NCBI RefSeq assembly: GCF_014196845.1
Contig: NZ_JACIEM010000007.1
Location: forward strand, 186,001 to 250,000
Origin: Aurantimonas endophytica
Lineage (GTDB): Bacteria > Pseudomonadota > Alphaproteobacteria > Rhizobiales > Rhizobiaceae
Reading direction: 5' to 3'
DNA: 64,000 nucleotides
Under the pieces are notes generated by a model. That model did no database searches, was not told the DNA's origin, and saw nothing but the letters and a program-made list of their open reading frames with translations. Both the position numbers and the translations under genes were made by a program. This document shows, in pieces, positions 8,632 through 18,076 of this stretch; within the stretch, counting starts at the first letter, position 1; the number at the start of each line of letters is the position of its first letter.

Positions 8632-9414
8632 ATGTTTCTTCGCTCGCTGGCCTTCAACGGCCTGTTCTATCTCAATCTCGTCGCCCAGCTTTTGTTCTAT
8701 TCGCCGGTGTTCTTCTTCGTCTCCGAGGCGACCGGCTGGTGGATCGTGAAGAACTGGGCGCGCTCGAATCTCTGGCTGCTCGAGCATGTCGCCGGCATTC
8801 GCGCCGACATTCGCGGCAAGGAGAACCTGCCTGCCGGCCCGGCGATCATCGCCGCCAAGCACCAGTCGGTCTGGGACGTGTTCGCCTTCCTGCCGGATCT
8901 CGACCGCCCGACCTTCATCCTCAAGAAGGAGCTGATGGCGATCCCGTTCTTCGGCTGGTACGCGCGGCGCATGGGGATGATCCCGGTCGACCGGGCGCGC
9001 CGGGGCGGCGCCGTCGCCTCGATGATCGAAGGTGCCGAGAAGGCGGTAGCGGAGGGACGCCAGATCGTCATCTTCCCGGAAGGCACACGCACGGCGCCCG
9101 GCGCGGCGCCCGACTACCGGCAGGGCGTGTTCCGCCTCTACGAGGCCCTGGGACTGCCGGTCGTGCCGGTGGCGTTGAACTCCGGCCTGTACTGGCCGCG
9201 GCGCAAGTTTGTCCGCCGGCCGGGTACGATCCGCGCCGACATCCTGGCGCCGGTGCCGCCGCATCTGCCGCGCGGCGAATTTCTCGACCGGCTGCGCGGC
9301 GGGATCGAGGAGCGTTCCACCGACCTTCTGGCGGAGGCCTCCGCGCGCGACGGCTACGTTCCGGCCGTCGACGCCGGCGAGCCGGACCCTTACGGGGGCC
9401 CGGCGCGTCATTGA
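8632..9414 (+). CDS. plsC: 1-acyl-sn-glycerol-3-phosphate acyltransferase (PlsC family)
   Basis: Inner-membrane acyltransferase that makes phosphatidic acid from lysophosphatidic acid. The product has 260 residues with a hydrophobic N terminus. The catalytic HX4D motif is in KHQSVWD, followed by FILKKEL, the substrate-binding MGMIPVDR block, and FPEGTR, which binds glycerol phosphate. The start is uncertain by two codons: a TTG six bases upstream (8626) sits better spaced from GGGAG (8614-8618) than the ATG at 8632. The gene converges on the ChaC-like gene with only three bases between the stops. Confidence 0.92.
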   Translation: MFLRSLAFNGLFYLNLVAQLLFYSPVFFFVSEATGWWIVKNWARSNLWLLEHVAGIRADIRGKENLPAGPAIIAAKHQSVWDVFAFLPDLDRPTFILKKELMAIPFFGWYARRMGMIPVDRARRGGAVASMIEGAEKAVAEGRQIVIFPEGTRTAPGAAPDYRQGVFRLYEALGLPVVPVALNSGLYWPRRKFVRRPGTIRADILAPVPPHLPRGEFLDRLRGGIEERSTDLLAEASARDGYVPAVDAGEPDPYGGPARH

Positions 9415-9417
9415 GGC

Positions 9418-9930
9418 TTACAGCCGGGCGACGACCTCCGACAGCCAGCGGTCCTTCAGGCCCAGCTCGGTGATGTGCGCGAGCGCGCTGGTGACGTAGT
9501 CGACATTCGGGCCTGACTGGCCATGCGCGCCACGCACGATGACGGCCGCCTCCGCCGGCGTCATGCGGCCGGCATACTGGCTGTGGCCACGGTCGACGAC
9601 GTAGGTGAGGGCGCGGACGCTCTCCCCGTCATGCAGCCGTACCGGCAGGTGCGACTCGCGATAGACGTTGGTGACCAGCTCGCGCTCGCGCAGATACGCC
9701 ACCACCGATTCCGCGTCGGTGGCCGCGACGCGGAACGCCATGCCGACGCAGGATCCGCCGCGGTCGAGCCCGAACACCAGTCCCGGCCGCTGCGGCGTGC
9801 CGCGATGGACATGCGAATGGATGCAGAGCGCGCGGTGATAGCCGGCGAGCCGCGCCGGCTGGCGGTCGAGGAAAGCAAAACCCGGCCGCCAGATCAGCGA
9901 GCCGTAGCCAAACACCCATAAATCGTCCAT
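9418..9930 (-). CDS. Gamma-glutamylcyclotransferase (ChaC family)
   Basis: A 170-residue ChaC-type enzyme, expected to cleave glutathione or gamma-glutamyl peptides to 5-oxoproline. The family signature FGYGSLIW is at residues 6-13, followed by RALCIHSHVHRGTP and LVFGLDRGGSC, which line the substrate pocket. The ATG at 9930 puts YGSL at the usual place; an in-frame TTG nine bases upstream is also possible. Its neighbour on the far side is divergent. Confidence 0.9.
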   Translation of the reverse strand: MDDLWVFGYGSLIWRPGFAFLDRQPARLAGYHRALCIHSHVHRGTPQRPGLVFGLDRGGSCVGMAFRVAATDAESVVAYLRERELVTNVYRESHLPVRLHDGESVRALTYVVDRGHSQYAGRMTPAEAAVIVRGAHGQSGPNVDYVTSALAHITELGLKDRWLSEVVARL

Positions 9931-9991
9931 TGCCCTCAAATCGCCCCGTCGGTCGGCTCAGCCCGGCCGGGTGCTCACAAAGGATAAGGCG

Positions 9992-10999
9992 ATGGCGGCG
10001 TCAAGCGGCTCGGCCCGGAAGGCCTATCTCTGGATCATCGTCGTGGCGGTGGCGCTGTTTCTCGCGCTGAGCGCCGCCTGGTACTATCTGGCGGCGCAGC
10101 TCGACGCCCGCGCCGAGGCGACGATCGCGGCAGCTGCCGCCGATGGCGTGGAGATCGGCTGCCCCAATCGAACGGTCGTCGGCTATCCGTTCCGGCTCGG
10201 GCTGCGCTGCGACGCGGTGACGATCGACCCGCGCGGCGAAGGGCTGCGGCTGACCGCCGGCGCGTTGCGGACGGCGGCGCAGATCTACCAGCCGAACCGC
10301 GTCGTCTCCGAGCTCGATTCGCCGCTGATCGTCGATGCGCCGGAAGCGCCGCCGCTGGACATTCGCTGGCAGCTCGCCCAGGCGAGCGCCAGCTTCTGGA
10401 CCGAAGGGCTCGACCGCTTCTCGCTAGTCGCCGAGGCGCCGGACGTGGCCCTGGCGCAGCCCGCGGCCAGCCGGCTGCCGCTGGTCGCCTCCGAGCATCT
10501 GGAACTGCATGTGCGTCGCCGCGAGGCGGACCTCGATCTCGCTCTTTCCAATCGCGGCATCCGCGTCGTTGCCCCCGACGTGCCATCGCTGCCGGTCTTC
10601 GACGCCTCGCTCGATACCACGATCGCCGGCGCGGCGGACTGGCTGAACGGCTATGCCGGCGGCACGGCGCGCGAGGCGATGGCCGGGCGCGAGGCGACGC
10701 TGCGGGCGCTGACGATCGATCTCGGCGAAGCCGGCGCCGATCTGTCCGGGGCATTCCGCTTCGACGACGAGGGGCGGCTGTCGGGTGACTTCGAGCTGGC
10801 GGTGACCGATCCGCAGCGGATCGCGGCGCTGGTGGCCGAGGCGCTGCCGCAGCTCGCCTCGGTGGCGAACTCGATCGCCGCCGCGGTCGGCTTCATCGGC
10901 CGGCAGGAGAACGGCCGGACGGTGATCGGGCTGAATGTCCGCGACGGCGACGTGTCGGCCGGGGTCATCCCGCTCGGGGAGATCCCGCCGCTGGAGTAG
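9992..10999 (+). CDS. DUF2125 family membrane-anchored protein
   Basis: A 335-residue DUF2125 protein, a family of unknown function common in alphaproteobacteria. An N-terminal transmembrane helix (about residues 9-30, WIIVVAVALFLALSAAWYYL) anchors it, with the remainder presumably periplasmic. Short hydrophobic/acidic repeats suggest a beta-rich lipid-binding-like fold. The ATG at 9992 follows AGGATAAGGCG, a good ribosome-binding site; the longer GTG frame from 9971 overlaps this site and is rejected. It ends nine bases before the convergent tyrC stop. Confidence 0.85.
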   Translation: MAASSGSARKAYLWIIVVAVALFLALSAAWYYLAAQLDARAEATIAAAAADGVEIGCPNRTVVGYPFRLGLRCDAVTIDPRGEGLRLTAGALRTAAQIYQPNRVVSELDSPLIVDAPEAPPLDIRWQLAQASASFWTEGLDRFSLVAEAPDVALAQPAASRLPLVASEHLELHVRRREADLDLALSNRGIRVVAPDVPSLPVFDASLDTTIAGAADWLNGYAGGTAREAMAGREATLRALTIDLGEAGADLSGAFRFDDEGRLSGDFELAVTDPQRIAALVAEALPQLASVANSIAAAVGFIGRQENGRTVIGLNVRDGDVSAGVIPLGEIPPLE

Positions 11000-11008
11000 C
11001 GTCGGCGC

Positions 11009-11947
11009 CTATGCCTCGTCCTTCGGGCCGCGGCCGTGCTCGCGGCCGAAGTCCGGTGCGGCGGTGTCCTGGCCGGCCTCGACGATGCCGCGGCGGATCG
11101 CCCTGGTGCGGGTGAACAGCTCGAACAGCGTGTCGCCGTCGCCCCAGCGGATCGCCCGCTGCAGCGTCGCCAAGTCTTCCGAAAAGCGCGCCAGCATCTC
11201 CAGCACCGCCTCGCGGTTGTGCAGGAAGACGTCGCGCCACATGGTCGGGTCGGAGGCGGCGATGCGGGTGAAGTCGCGGAAGCCGGAGGCGGAGAATTTC
11301 ACCACTTCCGACTGCGTCACGGTCTCGAGGTCGGCGGCGGTGCCGACGATGTTGTAGGCGATCAGATGCGGCACGTGGCTGACGATGGCCAGCACCAGGT
11401 CGTGATGCTCGGCGGTCATCACCTCGACATCCGAGCCGCATGCCTCCCAGAAGCCCCGGAGCCGCTCGACGGCCTGCGGATCGGTGCCCTCGACCGGCGT
11501 CAGGATGCACCAGCGGTTCTCGAACAGCTCAAGGAAGCCGGCGTCGGGGCCCGACTGCTCGGTGCCGGCGATCGGGTGGGCGGGGACGAAATGGACGTTC
11601 GCCGGCAGGTTCGGCTGCATCTGCTGGATGACCGAGGCCTTGACCGAGCCGACGTCGGAGACGATCGCGCCGGGCTCGAGCGCCGCGGCGATCTCCTTCG
11701 ACACCGCGCCGCAGGAGCCGACCGGCACGCAGAGGATCACCAAATCGGCGCCGCGGACGGCTTCCGCGGCGTCGAGATGGTAGCTGTCGCCGAGGCCGAG
11801 TTCTGCCGCCCGCGCAAGGGTCTCGGCGCGGCGGGTGGTGATGGCGATGTGGTCCGCCAGCCTGTGGGCGCGGATGTTGTGGGCGAGCGACGAGCCGATC
11901 AGGCCGATGCCGATCAGCGCGACGCGCGCAAAGGGGGCTTCACTCAT
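11009..11947 (-). CDS. tyrC: Prephenate/arogenate dehydrogenase
   Basis: NAD(P)-dependent oxidative decarboxylation of prephenate (or arogenate) in tyrosine synthesis. The product has 312 residues. The Rossmann motif [10 protein letters not shown] starts near residue 12. [18 protein letters not shown] and [13 protein letters not shown] are family blocks, with HPIAGTE holding the catalytic histidine. The ATG at 11947 overlaps the hisC stop by four bases; the much longer open frame upstream in the same phase is the shadow of hisC. No ACT or chorismate-mutase domain is fused. Confidence 0.93.
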   Translation of the reverse strand: MSEAPFARVALIGIGLIGSSLAHNIRAHRLADHIAITTRRAETLARAAELGLGDSYHLDAAEAVRGADLVILCVPVGSCGAVSKEIAAALEPGAIVSDVGSVKASVIQQMQPNLPANVHFVPAHPIAGTEQSGPDAGFLELFENRWCILTPVEGTDPQAVERLRGFWEACGSDVEVMTAEHHDLVLAIVSHVPHLIAYNIVGTAADLETVTQSEVVKFSASGFRDFTRIAASDPTMWRDVFLHNREAVLEMLARFSEDLATLQRAIRWGDGDTLFELFTRTRAIRRGIVEAGQDTAAPDFGREHGRGPKDEA

Positions 11948-13041
11948 GCGGGAGCCTTGCCGAGAAATTCCGCAAGACTCGCGACGACGCCGCGATTGGC
12001 CTCCTCGGTGCCGATCGACAGGCGCAGCGCGTCCGGCAGGCCGTAGCCGGCGACCCGGCGCAGGATGTAGCCCCGCCGGGTGAGGAAGTCGTCGGCGTCG
12101 GCGGCGGTGTGGCCGGGCTCGGCCGGGAAGTGGACGAGGATGAAATTGCCGACGCTGGGGGTGACCGCGAGGCCGAGATCGGTCAGCGCCTTCGTCGTCC
12201 ATTCCAGCCAGTGGCTGTTGTGCTCGACCGCCGTCTCGAGGAATCCGCGGTCGCGGATTGCCGCGGCGCCGGCCGCGATCGCCAAAGCGTTGAGGTTGAA
12301 CGGACCGCGCACGCGGTCGAGCGCGTCGACCACCGCCTCCGGCCCGTAGAGCCAACCGATGCGCAGCGCGGCGAGGCCGTAGATCTTCGAGAAGGTCCGG
12401 GTCATGACGACGTTGTCGGCCGAGGAGACCAGCTCGATGCCGGCGCCGTAGTCGTTGCGCCGGACATATTCGGCATAGGCCGCGTCGAGGACCAGGATGA
12501 CGTGGCCCGGCAGGCCGGCATGCAGGCGCCGCACCTCGTCGAACGGCAGATAGGTGCCGGTCGGGTTGTTCGGGTTGGCGAGGAAGACCAGCTTCGTGCG
12601 TTCGGTGACGCGCGACAGGATCGCGTCGACGTCGGCGGTCGCGTCCTTCTCCGGCGCGACGACGGGGGTCGCGCCGCGGGCGAGGATCTGGATCTTGTAG
12701 ACGAGGAAGCCGTGCTCGCTGTGGATCGCCTCGTCGCCGGGCTCGAGATAGCACTGGCAGATGAGGCCGAGCAGTTCGTCCGAGCCGTTGCCGCACAGGA
12801 GGGCGCGCGGGTTCAGTCCGTGCACCTCGGCGATCGCCTGCTTCAGTTCCGCGGACTGGCCGTCGGGATAGGACTCCAGATGCGTCAGGGCAGCGGCGGC
12901 AGCCTCGAGCGCCGCCGGCGAGGCGCCGAGCGGGCTCTCGTTGGAGGAGAGCTTGTGGAGACGGACGCCTTCCGGCGCCTTGCTCTTGCCGGGCACGTAG
13001 GCCTCGATGTCCAGGATACCCCTGTTCGGAACGGGTCGCAT
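11944..13041 (-). CDS. hisC: Histidinol-phosphate aminotransferase (HisC family)
   Basis: A fold-type I PLP aminotransferase of 365 residues. ANPNNPTG (about 155-162), DAAYAEY (about 186-192) and the PLP lysine K219 in [17 protein letters not shown] identify the HisC group. Because it is coupled to the tyrosine-branch dehydrogenase, it probably also, or mainly, transaminates aromatic 2-oxo acids in vivo, as other HisC2/aromatic aminotransferases do; that is an inference from context. The ATG at 13041 was chosen because upstream residues are arginine-rich and not family-like. Confidence 0.92.
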   Translation of the reverse strand: MRPVPNRGILDIEAYVPGKSKAPEGVRLHKLSSNESPLGASPAALEAAAAALTHLESYPDGQSAELKQAIAEVHGLNPRALLCGNGSDELLGLICQCYLEPGDEAIHSEHGFLVYKIQILARGATPVVAPEKDATADVDAILSRVTERTKLVFLANPNNPTGTYLPFDEVRRLHAGLPGHVILVLDAAYAEYVRRNDYGAGIELVSSADNVVMTRTFSKIYGLAALRIGWLYGPEAVVDALDRVRGPFNLNALAIAAGAAAIRDRGFLETAVEHNSHWLEWTTKALTDLGLAVTPSVGNFILVHFPAEPGHTAADADDFLTRRGYILRRVAGYGLPDALRLSIGTEEANRGVVASLAEFLGKAPA

Positions 13042-13271
13042 CGTCCTGATCTTTCGCTTGCGGATGGCCCGGAAGCTGCCTTCGGGGCAGGCCGGACAGG
13101 CGCGGAATAACTGCCGGCCGGGCCGATGTCGAGGGCGAGTGCCATGGCCGATGTGCCGGCCGGGGCGCGACATCATTGCCGGGGCTGCCGCAAATGCGTA
13201 TCTGAGACCACCATTTGAAGCGAAGGGGAGGCCGGTCCGGGCAGAGACGCACGGGAAGGCCGCCGATCAAC

Positions 13272-14462
13272 ATGCCGATGACCATCGCCGATACCGCCCG
13301 CCAGGACCTGGAGCACGCCGCCGGCAACCGCGAGGTGTACGAGCCGTCGAGCCCGGTGGCGCATTTCGGCGAGGACGAGCCGCTGCTGCTCGACGCCGGC
13401 CGGGCGCTGTCGCCCTTCCAGATCGCCTACAACACCTACGGCACGCTGAACGACGACAAGTCCAACGCGGTGCTCGTCTGCCACGCGCTGACCGGCGACC
13501 ACTACGCCGCCAGCCAGTCGCCGGTGACCGGCAAGCCGGGCTGGTGGTCGTCGATCATCGGCCCGGGCAAGCCGATCGACACGGACCGGTTCTTCGTCAT
13601 CTGCTCCAACGTTATCGGCGGCTGCATGGGCTCGACCGGGCCGGCCTCGATCGATCCGGCGACGGGCGAGCCGTACGGGCTCGACCTGCCGGTGATCACC
13701 ATCCGCGACATGGTGCGGGCGCAGGCGATGCTGGTCGAGCGGCTCGGCATCGACACGCTGTTCGCCGTCATCGGCGGCTCGATGGGTGGCATGCAGGTGC
13801 TGCAGTGGACGGTGAGCTATCCGGACAAGGTGTTCGCGGCTTTGCCGATCGCCACCGGCGCGCGGCATTCCTCGCAGAACATCGCCTTCCACGAGGTCGG
13901 CCGGCAGGCGGTGATGGCCGATCCCGACTGGCATGGCGGGCGCTATTTCGCCGTCGGCAAGCGGCCGCGCAAGGGGCTGGCCGTCGCGCGGATGGCCGCG
14001 CACGTCACCTATCTGTCGGAGATGGCGCTGCACCGGAAGTTCGGCCGCAACCTGCAGGACCGCGAGACGCTGGGCTTCGGCTTCGACGCCGACTTCCAGA
14101 TCGAGAGCTATCTGCGGCACCAGGGCATGACGTTCGTCGACCGGTTCGACGCCAATTCCTATCTCTACATGACCCGGGCGATGGACTATTTCGACATCGC
14201 CGGCGATTTCGGCGGAAGGCTCGCCAACGCGTTCCTGGGCGCGAAGACGCGCTTCTGCCTGGTCTCCTTCTCCTCCGACTGGCTGTTCCCGACCGAGGAG
14301 AATCGCGCCGTGGTCCACGCGCTGAACGCGGCCGCCGCCTCGGTGTCCTTCGTCGAGATCGAGACCGATCGCGGCCACGACGCCTTCCTCCTGGACGAGC
14401 CGCATTTCTTCGCTGCGATCGACGGGTTCGTCTCGTCGGCGGCGCGGGCACGGGGGCTTTGA
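13272..14462 (+). CDS. metX: Homoserine O-acetyltransferase
   Basis: Alpha/beta-hydrolase enzyme that acylates L-homoserine, the first committed step of methionine synthesis. The product has 396 residues. The nucleophile is in IGGSMGGMQ, preceded by the substrate-binding [12 protein letters not shown] block, and the catalytic histidine is in DRGHDAFL near the C terminus. Two bases separate it from metW, the standard metXW pair. The 230-base divergent region towards hisC contains no SAM-II riboswitch core that I can recognise, although such switches often precede this gene in alphaproteobacteria. Confidence 0.95.
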   Translation: MPMTIADTARQDLEHAAGNREVYEPSSPVAHFGEDEPLLLDAGRALSPFQIAYNTYGTLNDDKSNAVLVCHALTGDHYAASQSPVTGKPGWWSSIIGPGKPIDTDRFFVICSNVIGGCMGSTGPASIDPATGEPYGLDLPVITIRDMVRAQAMLVERLGIDTLFAVIGGSMGGMQVLQWTVSYPDKVFAALPIATGARHSSQNIAFHEVGRQAVMADPDWHGGRYFAVGKRPRKGLAVARMAAHVTYLSEMALHRKFGRNLQDRETLGFGFDADFQIESYLRHQGMTFVDRFDANSYLYMTRAMDYFDIAGDFGGRLANAFLGAKTRFCLVSFSSDWLFPTEENRAVVHALNAAAASVSFVEIETDRGHDAFLLDEPHFFAAIDGFVSSAARARGL

Positions 14463-14464
14463 CG

Positions 14465-15115
14465 ATGGCCGTGGCCGAACTGAACGCCGATGCGGCGCGG
14501 ACCGGGGCGCCCGCAACGGCCCGCGTCGACCTGCAGCTGATCGCCGATCTCGTCACCCGCGGCAGCCGCGTGCTCGACGTCGGCTGCGGCGACGGGCTGC
14601 TCCTGTCGCTCCTCCAGGAGCGGCGGGGCGTCGACGGCCGCGGCATCGAGCTCAGCCAGGAGGGCGTCAACGAATGCGTGGCGCGCGGCCTGTCGGTGAT
14701 CCAGGGCGACGCCGACCGCGACCTCGTCCACTACCCGGACGACGCCTTCGACTACGTGATCCTCTCCCAGACCATCCAGGCGACCCGCAATCCGAAGACG
14801 GTGCTGGCGGAACTGCTGCGGATCGGCGAGCGGGCGATCGTGTCGTTCCCGAATTTCGGCCACTGGTCGATCCGTCTTTCGCTGCTGGCGCGCGGCCGGA
14901 TGCCGGTGACCGCGAACCTCCAGCACGCCTGGTACGAGACCCCGAACATCCATTTCTGCACCATCCGGGATTTCGTCGGGCTCGCCGAAGAACTGGGGGC
15001 GACGGTGGAGAACGCCATGGCGATCAATGCCACGGGCCAGAAGATGGGGATGCAAATGCCCTGGGCGTTCTGGAACCTGTTCGGCCAGCAGGCGGTGTTC
15101 GTCCTGCGGCGCTGA
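14465..15115 (+). CDS. metW: MetW, methyltransferase-like partner of MetX
   Basis: A 216-residue SAM-fold protein with motif I VLDVGCGDG at about residues 36-44, then GIELSQEGV and the family-specific FPNFGHW segment. MetW is needed with MetX for methionine synthesis in several proteobacteria and is thought to support MetX activity. It starts two bases after the metX stop and is certainly co-transcribed with it. Confidence 0.94.
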   Translation: MAVAELNADAARTGAPATARVDLQLIADLVTRGSRVLDVGCGDGLLLSLLQERRGVDGRGIELSQEGVNECVARGLSVIQGDADRDLVHYPDDAFDYVILSQTIQATRNPKTVLAELLRIGERAIVSFPNFGHWSIRLSLLARGRMPVTANLQHAWYETPNIHFCTIRDFVGLAEELGATVENAMAINATGQKMGMQMPWAFWNLFGQQAVFVLRR

Positions 15116-15143
15116 GCGGCCGCATCCAGCCGGAGACGCGATC

Positions 15144-15797
15144 ATGCAACTCTATGCGCATCCGTTCTCGTCCTACTGCCAGAAGGCGCTGATCGCCCTC
15201 TACGAGAAGGACATCCCCTTCGACTACCGGGTGGTCGGCGGCGAGGACGGCGTCGTCGACGCGGAACTCGCAGCGCTCTGGCCGCTGAAGCGCTTTCCGG
15301 TTCTGGTGGACGAGGACCGGACGCTGTTCGAGGCTAGCATCATCATCGAATATCTGGACCAGCTTCGGCCGGGCGCGGTGCCGCTGATCCCGCGCGATCC
15401 GGCTGCCGCGCTGGAGGTGCGGATGCTGGACCGCTTCTTCGACAACTATGTCTCGACGCCGCAGCAGAAGATCGTCTTCGACAGCATGCGGGCGCCGGCC
15501 GACCACGACCCGTATGGCGTCGGCGAGGCGCGCGCCATGCTGGAGCGGGCCTATGGATGGCTGGACGAGCGGATGGCGGGACGGCAATGGGCCGTCGGCG
15601 AGACCTTCAGCCTGGCCGATTGCGCGGCGGCGCCGTTCCTCTTCTACGCCGACTGGACGCATCCGATCGACAAGCGACATGGCCATGTGCATGCCTATCG
15701 GCAGCGGCTGCTGGCGCGCCCGTCCTTCGCCCGCGCGGTCGACGAGGCGCGGCCGTTCCGGCAGTACTTCCCGCTCGGGGCGCCGGACCGCGATTAG
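15144..15797 (+). CDS. Glutathione S-transferase family protein
   Basis: A 217-residue cytosolic GST with an N-terminal thioredoxin-like domain (residues 1-80) and an all-helical C-terminal domain. The start MQLYAHPFSSYCQKA carries the serine/cysteine position that contacts glutathione, and FEASIIIEYLDQ near 65 is the cis-Pro/ES(S/A) glutathione-binding region. The substrate cannot be deduced. It follows metW by 28 bases and may be read from the same transcript. It converges on the carboxypeptidase gene. Confidence 0.9.
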   Translation: MQLYAHPFSSYCQKALIALYEKDIPFDYRVVGGEDGVVDAELAALWPLKRFPVLVDEDRTLFEASIIIEYLDQLRPGAVPLIPRDPAAALEVRMLDRFFDNYVSTPQQKIVFDSMRAPADHDPYGVGEARAMLERAYGWLDERMAGRQWAVGETFSLADCAAAPFLFYADWTHPIDKRHGHVHAYRQRLLARPSFARAVDEARPFRQYFPLGAPDRD

Positions 15798-15819
15798 GCG
15801 GGCCCGTCTAGCCCGGCCG

Positions 15820-17013
15820 CTACAGTCCGCGCTCGATCATCTCCAGCAGCTCGAAGCGGAGCTGGCCGCCGCCCTCTTTCAGCGAGATCACGAAGCGCGC
15901 GTCGCCGTGGTCGGTGGTCCGGGCGTAGCCCGTCAGCGTCCTGACGCCGGAGAAGGTGCCGGTCTTGTAGCGCGAACCGCGCCGGCTCTCGGTCAGCAGT
16001 TCGGCGTGTGGCGCGAAGCTGTCGAGAACGGCGGCGAGACCGTGGGCCGTGAAGCGGTTGTCGCGGCTGATGCCCGAGCCTTCCACCAGCTGGATTTCAT
16101 CGGCGATCCCAAGTTCCGCCAGCATCTCGCGTGCGACCTCGAGCGACTTCTCGAGGCTGACCGGCGGGCCGAGGCGGCGGGCGCCGACTTCCAGGAAGAC
16201 CTGGTTGGCCATGTAGTTGTTCGAGCCGATCAGCATCAGCCGAATGATTTCCTCAAGGTCGCGCGACTGGCGGTGGACATGGACCGGCTCCAGCCCGTCC
16301 GGGACGGCGCCAGTCGATATCTCGCCGGCGACGCTGCCGCCGGCGCGCTCGATGAAGGCGGCGATGAGTTCGCCGGCATAGCGCACGCCGACGCTCGGGT
16401 CCTCCTGTGTCAGGCTGATCCGGCCCCTGCCGTTCGGGCCCCGCGCGCGGAATTCGCTGATCGCCAGCGGGGTGATCGGGGTCTGCGCCTCGGCGGAGCG
16501 GACGCTCTTTCCGTCGCGCACGGCGGCGATTGTGTTGAAGTTGACCGCCAGCGCCGCGTTCAGCGCGTCATAGGCCTCGTCGGTGACCTCGATGCCGGGA
16601 ATGCGGAGCTCGGCGGGATAGTAGCTGGCGTCGAGGACGATACGGTCGAACGGCTCCTTCCCGGTTGCGGCGAGAAGCTTGGGCGCGAGTATGGCCAGTT
16701 CCTCAGAGACCAGGAACGGGTCGCCGCCGCCGCGCACATAGAGGACCCTGTCGTCGTCCAGGTAGAAGCGCGTCTCGAAGCGGTAGTCGCCGCCGAGGAC
16801 CTCCATGGCGAGCCACGCCGTGACGATCTTCGCCACGGACGCCGGAACGAAGGGTTCGTCGGCATTCTGCGCGACCAGCTCGTTGCCGTCCGCGTCCAGC
16901 ACGAGCACCATCCCCGACGGCGCGAGCGCCGCGATCCGGCTCTTAACGTCGGACGCGGCAGGGGCAGTCAGCAGCAGCATTGCCAGGGCGGCGGCAAACG
17001 GGCGAAACGACAT
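15820..17013 (-). CDS. dacB: D-alanyl-D-alanine carboxypeptidase/endopeptidase (PBP4, peptidase S13)
   Basis: A periplasmic peptidoglycan hydrolase of 397 residues. A signal peptide (residues 1-20, MSFRPFAAALAMLLLTAPAA) is followed by the SxxK active-site motif SVAK (S59, K62). SNN in LIGSNNYMANQVF provides the SxN motif, and KTG in RYKTGTFSG is the third penicillin-binding motif. The family trims or cleaves peptide stems and cross-links. The start is the ATG at 17013, just before the hydrophobic core; an upstream in-frame start would bury the signal sequence. Confidence 0.93.
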   Translation of the reverse strand: MSFRPFAAALAMLLLTAPAASDVKSRIAALAPSGMVLVLDADGNELVAQNADEPFVPASVAKIVTAWLAMEVLGGDYRFETRFYLDDDRVLYVRGGGDPFLVSEELAILAPKLLAATGKEPFDRIVLDASYYPAELRIPGIEVTDEAYDALNAALAVNFNTIAAVRDGKSVRSAEAQTPITPLAISEFRARGPNGRGRISLTQEDPSVGVRYAGELIAAFIERAGGSVAGEISTGAVPDGLEPVHVHRQSRDLEEIIRLMLIGSNNYMANQVFLEVGARRLGPPVSLEKSLEVAREMLAELGIADEIQLVEGSGISRDNRFTAHGLAAVLDSFAPHAELLTESRRGSRYKTGTFSGVRTLTGYARTTDHGDARFVISLKEGGGQLRFELLEMIERGL

Positions 17014-17137
17014 GGCATCTCCAGCGCCGGCCAACGTCGGCTCGACCTGCCCTACGGTAACGGCGTACGGGCGTCAGGCAAGCCCGATCGGTGCCGATAC
17101 GTTCGAGGTCCGGGCCGGACGGGCGCCGGGCTCGCGT

Positions 17138-17908
17138 TCAGGCGCCGTTATCTCGGCAGGTCCGGGCGCCCGCGCCGGCACCGGCGGGCACCAGCACCGG
17201 CTTGATCGCCCGGCGGCGCTCCCGCGCCGTCGAGGCGACCGGCAGGCCGCGATAGAGCTGCTTGGTCGCCTCGATGATGACGACGCCGGCGAAGACCGGC
17301 CAGAAGTCCCGTCCGAGCCGCTCCAGCGGCCCCGCCAGGCCGAGCAGCGGGCGCTTGCGGAAGGGCGGGAACAAGAGCGCCTCCGACCACGAGCTCGGCG
17401 TGAACATGGCGTCGCGCAGGAGCCGCGTCAGCTGGCCGCGCGACCACGGCCGGCCCGACCCCCAGGGCGTGTGCTCGAAGCGCGCCCAGACGCCGCGCCG
17501 GTGCGGCACGAGGATGACGATGCGCCCGCCGGGGGCCAGCACCCGCCAGGCCTCGGCCATCATGAGTTCCGGGCTCTCGGCGAATTCCAGCGAATGCACC
17601 ATCAGGATGCGGTCGATGGAGGAATCGCCGAGCGGCAGATCTTCCGAGCCGACCAGCACGGTCCGGGAGGCGGCGAAGGGCGGCCAGTTCTGCGCGCCCT
17701 GGGCGGCCGGCATGAAGGCCAGCGCCCGCTCGGCGTCGGCGGCGAAACGGTCGATATAGGGCACCGCATAGCCGAGCCCGACCAGCCGCTCGTCCGGGAT
17801 GTGGCGCCAGACCGGCGTCAGCGCGAGCGACACGGCGCGCGCGGCGGCCTGGCCGAGCGGCGAGGCGTAGAACGCGATCAGGTCGTTGATGTCGGCATTG
17901 GTGGTCAG
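17138..17908 (-). CDS. Class I SAM-dependent methyltransferase with probable CTG start
   Basis: A methyltransferase-fold protein usually found beside gloB in Hyphomicrobiales; its substrate is unknown. Motifs include RILMVHSLEFAESPELMMAEAWRV in two parts (post-I and post-II) and GGRIVILVPHRRGVW. The conventional start (GTG, 17833) leaves 231 residues and has no ribosome-binding site. In-frame sequence upstream encodes DINDLIAFYASPLGQ, which matches the conserved N terminus of the family. The only well-placed initiator is CTG at 17906-17908, with GAGGGA seven bases before it, giving 256 residues. No in-frame ATG, GTG or TTG precedes it. It is divergent from gloB across 168 bases. Confidence 0.8.
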   Translation of the reverse strand: MTTNADINDLIAFYASPLGQAAARAVSLALTPVWRHIPDERLVGLGYAVPYIDRFAADAERALAFMPAAQGAQNWPPFAASRTVLVGSEDLPLGDSSIDRILMVHSLEFAESPELMMAEAWRVLAPGGRIVILVPHRRGVWARFEHTPWGSGRPWSRGQLTRLLRDAMFTPSSWSEALLFPPFRKRPLLGLAGPLERLGRDFWPVFAGVVIIEATKQLYRGLPVASTARERRRAIKPVLVPAGAGAGARTCRDNGA

Positions 17909-18076
17909 CTGCGGGTCCCTCGGGCGGTCGCGGTTCGGCCGGCCATCATAGACCGGTCCGCATAGAACAGCAGCAAGCTGGCCCGAAACTCCAGTGCCGC
18001 GCCGCGGCCGATGCTGACAGGAACGCCCGGCGCCCTAACTCGACCTGTCCAAGGGGCCAACAGCGAGTCGTATCCC

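Noticed and set aside
13042-13271. Possible SAM-II riboswitch before metX
   Set aside because: SAM-II elements are common here in alphaproteobacteria, but I could not find the conserved GATTT, TTGCA and GCTAAA core in order on the plus strand.
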